DNA from: Streptomyces sp. G44
GTDB taxonomy: Bacteria; Actinomycetota; Actinomycetes; Streptomycetales; Streptomycetaceae
NCBI RefSeq assembly: GCF_016905445.1
Contig: NZ_JAFEXF010000037.1
Span: forward strand, 1 to 45,900
Length of the DNA stretch: 45,900 nt
Direction: 5' to 3'
The notes beneath the pieces are model-generated. The model made no database searches and was not told where the DNA came from. It saw nothing but the letters and a program-made list of their open reading frames with translations. Shown here one piece after another: positions 44,161 through 45,900 of this stretch; the first letter of the stretch is position 1; each line of letters starts with the position of its first letter. A program made the position numbers and the translations under genes.

Positions 44161-45540
44161 CTAGAGGGCGAGGCGGCGCGAGAGGTCCGAGCGGAACACG
44201 CCGCGTGGGTCGAGATCGGCCCGCAGCGCGCGGAAGTCGCCCAGCCGCGGGTACATGGCGGCGAGCATCTCGGGCCGCAGCCGCGAGTCCTTGGCGAGGT
44301 AGACGCGCCCGTCGGCGGCGGCCACCTCCTCGTCGAGTTCGTCGAGGAAGGAGCTGAGCCCCGGCAGGTTGGCCGGGATGTCGAGGGCCAGCGTCCAGCC
44401 GGGCATCGGGAACGACAGCCAGCCGGGATCGCCCTCTCCGAAGCGCTTCAGCACGGCGAGGAAGGATGGGCAGCCGCGCTCGGAGATGCGGCGCACGACG
44501 CGGCGCAGGGCCTCCTCCTTGCCGTACCCGACGACGAATTGGTACTGCACGAAGCCGCTGCGGCCGTAGACGCGGTTCCAGTGCGGGACGCCGTCCAGGG
44601 GGTGGAAGAAGGCGGAGATCTTCTGGAGCTCGCCGGTGCGCGAGCGGGGCGCCTTGCGGTACCAGAGTTCGTTGAACAGGCCCACCGAGGTCCTGCCGAG
44701 CAGGCCCTCCGGCAGGAAGGAGGGGGCGGCGGGGAGCTGCCCGGGGCGGAACGCGAGCGGTGCCCTCCGCGCGCGTGCCCGTGCCGGCAGCGCGTCCAAG
44801 GGGGCGTGGTCGCCGCGGGTCAGGACCGAGCGGCCCATGGAGGTGCCGCGGGCGAGAAGGTCGATCCAGGCCACGGAGTAGCGGTAGCGGTGGTCGGTGG
44901 CGGTCAGGCGGGCCATCAAGTCGTCGAGGTCCGTGGCGCGTTCCGTGTCGACGCTCATCAAGGACGTCTCGACGGGTTGCAGTTGCACGGTCGCCGACAG
45001 GATGACGCCGGTCAGGCCCATGCCGCCCGCCGTGGCGTCGAACAGCGGGGTGCCTGGGGTGACGGTGCGGACCGTGCCGTCCGCGGTCAGCAGGTCCATC
45101 GCGAGCACGTGGCGGGAGAAGGACCCCGAGACGTGGTGGTTCTTGCCGTGGATGTCGGCGCCGATGGCCCCGCCGACCGTCACGTAGCGGGTGCCGGGGG
45201 TCACCGGCACGAACCAGCCGAGCGGGAGCAGGACTTCCATCAGGCGGTGCAGGGAGACGCCCGCGTCGCAGACGACCACGCCCGCCTCCGCGTCGATGGC
45301 CCGCACCCGGTCCATGCCCGTCATGTCGATGACGGCGCCGCCCGCGTTCTGCGCCGCGTCGCCGTACGCCCGGCCGAGGCCTCTGGCGATGCCGCCGCGT
45401 TCGCCGCACTCGCGCACGGCCGCCACGGCCTCCTCCGGCGTGCGGGGCCTCACCAGCAGGGCGGTGGTCGGGGCGGTGCGGCCCCAGCCGGAGACGGACA
45501 CGGCTTCGGCCGGGGGCGGGGCGGGGGAGTCGACAGACAT
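44161..45540 (-). CDS. dprE1: decaprenylphosphoryl-beta-D-ribose oxidase (DprE1)
   Basis: 459 residues. FAD-dependent oxidase of the VAO family: FAD-binding segments are GIARGLGRAYGDAAQN and PGTRYVTVGGAIGADIHGKN, then HHVSGSF. The C-terminal substrate domain has NELWYRKAPR, HPLDGVPHWNRVYGRSGFVQYQF and FPMPGWTLALDIP. Lys417 in YLAKDSR matches the essential Lys418 of M. tuberculosis DprE1. The benzothiazinone target Cys387 is replaced by Ala385 (codon 44386-44388, minus strand). Length and order with dprE2 are standard. It is divergent from a PAP2-type phosphatase gene. Confidence 0.95.
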   Translation of the reverse strand: MSVDSPAPPPAEAVSVSGWGRTAPTTALLVRPRTPEEAVAAVRECGERGGIARGLGRAYGDAAQNAGGAVIDMTGMDRVRAIDAEAGVVVCDAGVSLHRLMEVLLPLGWFVPVTPGTRYVTVGGAIGADIHGKNHHVSGSFSRHVLAMDLLTADGTVRTVTPGTPLFDATAGGMGLTGVILSATVQLQPVETSLMSVDTERATDLDDLMARLTATDHRYRYSVAWIDLLARGTSMGRSVLTRGDHAPLDALPARARARRAPLAFRPGQLPAAPSFLPEGLLGRTSVGLFNELWYRKAPRSRTGELQKISAFFHPLDGVPHWNRVYGRSGFVQYQFVVGYGKEEALRRVVRRISERGCPSFLAVLKRFGEGDPGWLSFPMPGWTLALDIPANLPGLSSFLDELDEEVAAADGRVYLAKDSRLRPEMLAAMYPRLGDFRALRADLDPRGVFRSDLSRRLAL

Positions 45541-45680
45541 GGGAATGACCGTAACGCCCGGAGGAGGGCGGTTAGGTATAAATCATCCGTACTCTCACCG
45601 AAATGGGTGATTGAGCGAGTGTCATTCAACATTGCCGGAATTATTGGCAGGTTGGCTAGAAGAGTCGAGGTGCCCAGCTC

Positions 45681-45710
45681 TCGAACGTCTTCGAATGTCT
45701 TCGAAAAAGA
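45681..45710. repeat. three 10-bp direct repeats upstream of the PAP2 gene
   Basis: TCGAACGTCT, TCGAATGTCT and TCGAAAAAGA follow one another exactly (45681-45710), just before the start codon and including the AAAGAGG ribosome binding site edge. The 10-bp spacing places them on one helix face. Upstream, TGCC-N9-GGCA and a TAGAAG element near 45657 may belong to the promoter. Confidence 0.5.
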
Positions 45711-45716
45711 GGCCAC

Positions 45717-45900
45717 ATGCACGACATGGACCACAGGTTGCTGTCGGCCCTGCGCGACTGCGGCACCGACCCGCGCGTGGCGACCGCCGCCCGCGCCCTC
45801 TCCAGGAGCGGCGAACACGGCGCTCTCTGGATCGCGGCGGGGCTCGTGGGCGCCGCCGCCGACCGCGAGCGGCGCGGCGCCTGGCTGCGCGGCACCGCGC
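45717..45900 (+). CDS. PAP2-family phosphatase, N-terminal part (likely decaprenylphosphoryl-5-phosphoribose phosphatase)
   Basis: The window ends after 61 codons. The visible N terminus, with LSRSGEHGALWIAAGLVGAA followed by DRERRGAWLRGTA, is the first part of Rv3807c-like PAP2 phosphatases, which remove the 5'-phosphate from decaprenylphosphoryl-5-phosphoribose, the step before DprE1. The active-site motifs lie beyond the edge. Divergent dprE1-dprE2 supports the assignment. AAAGAGG precedes ATG 45717 by three to nine bases. Confidence 0.7.
   Translation, partial: MHDMDHRLLSALRDCGTDPRVATAARALSRSGEHGALWIAAGLVGAAADRERRGAWLRGTA

Overview
The window is high-GC actinobacterial chromosome and almost certainly Streptomyces. 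The coding regions have strongly G/C-biased third codon positions. It carries ssgB (the sporulation protein specific to sporulating actinomycetes), DUF2690 and DUF574 proteins, and GTG starts with purine-rich ribosome binding sites. The gene order purN-purH ... folD-DUF3017 ... mdh ... betaine genes ... glyA-trpS matches, from memory, the central S. coelicolor region SCO4813-SCO4840. ssgB and its neighbour (SCO1541/1542 in S. coelicolor) lie only about 4 kb from purN here, so the left end looks like a rearrangement junction near a tRNA-Val gene.

Layout. 1-2600: tail of an unknown gene, a small membrane ORF, a CGNR zinc-finger regulator, ssgB, a TIGR02611 membrane protein and tRNA-Val(CAC). 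2650-5090: two membrane-protein genes, one with a 14-bp tandem repeat at its 5' end. 5260-10700: one-carbon and purine metabolism (purN-purH, folD) plus a DUF3017 protein with a long Pro/Ala repeat arm. 10700-15200: a secreted peptidoglycan-binding protein, a NarL-type two-component system, a small secreted tendamistat-like protein and an HTH/DUF2690 transmembrane protein. 15200-20200: mdh behind a MarR-type palindrome, a divergent MFS/LysR pair, and an XRE regulator with a membrane partner.

20440-27630 is one operon for choline oxidation to glycine betaine and betaine uptake (aldehyde dehydrogenase, GMC oxidoreductase, ABC ATPase, double-length permease, binding lipoprotein). 27720-30880 holds three overlapping minus-strand genes (two AhpD-like proteins and a PEP-mutase-family enzyme) divergent from a MocR-type regulator. 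31040-31950 is an imine-reductase-like gene.

32066-34787 is the most unusual part: a compact methyltransferase / acyl carrier protein / ketosynthase cassette with relaxed codon usage. Its right edge abuts a DMT-type transporter gene that has lost its 3' part. This looks like an inserted mini-pathway, perhaps making a methylated acyl product.

35450-38070 holds a lipoprotein, a glutathionylspermidine-synthase-like enzyme and a DUF574 methyltransferase. 38560-43350 holds ornithine aminotransferase, glyA under a ZTP riboswitch, trpS and a 2H phosphoesterase. 43390-45900 holds dprE2 and dprE1, divergent from a PAP2 phosphatase cut by the window end. Together these suggest decaprenylphosphoryl-arabinose synthesis. 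The DprE1 has Ala where M. tuberculosis has the benzothiazinone-reactive Cys387.
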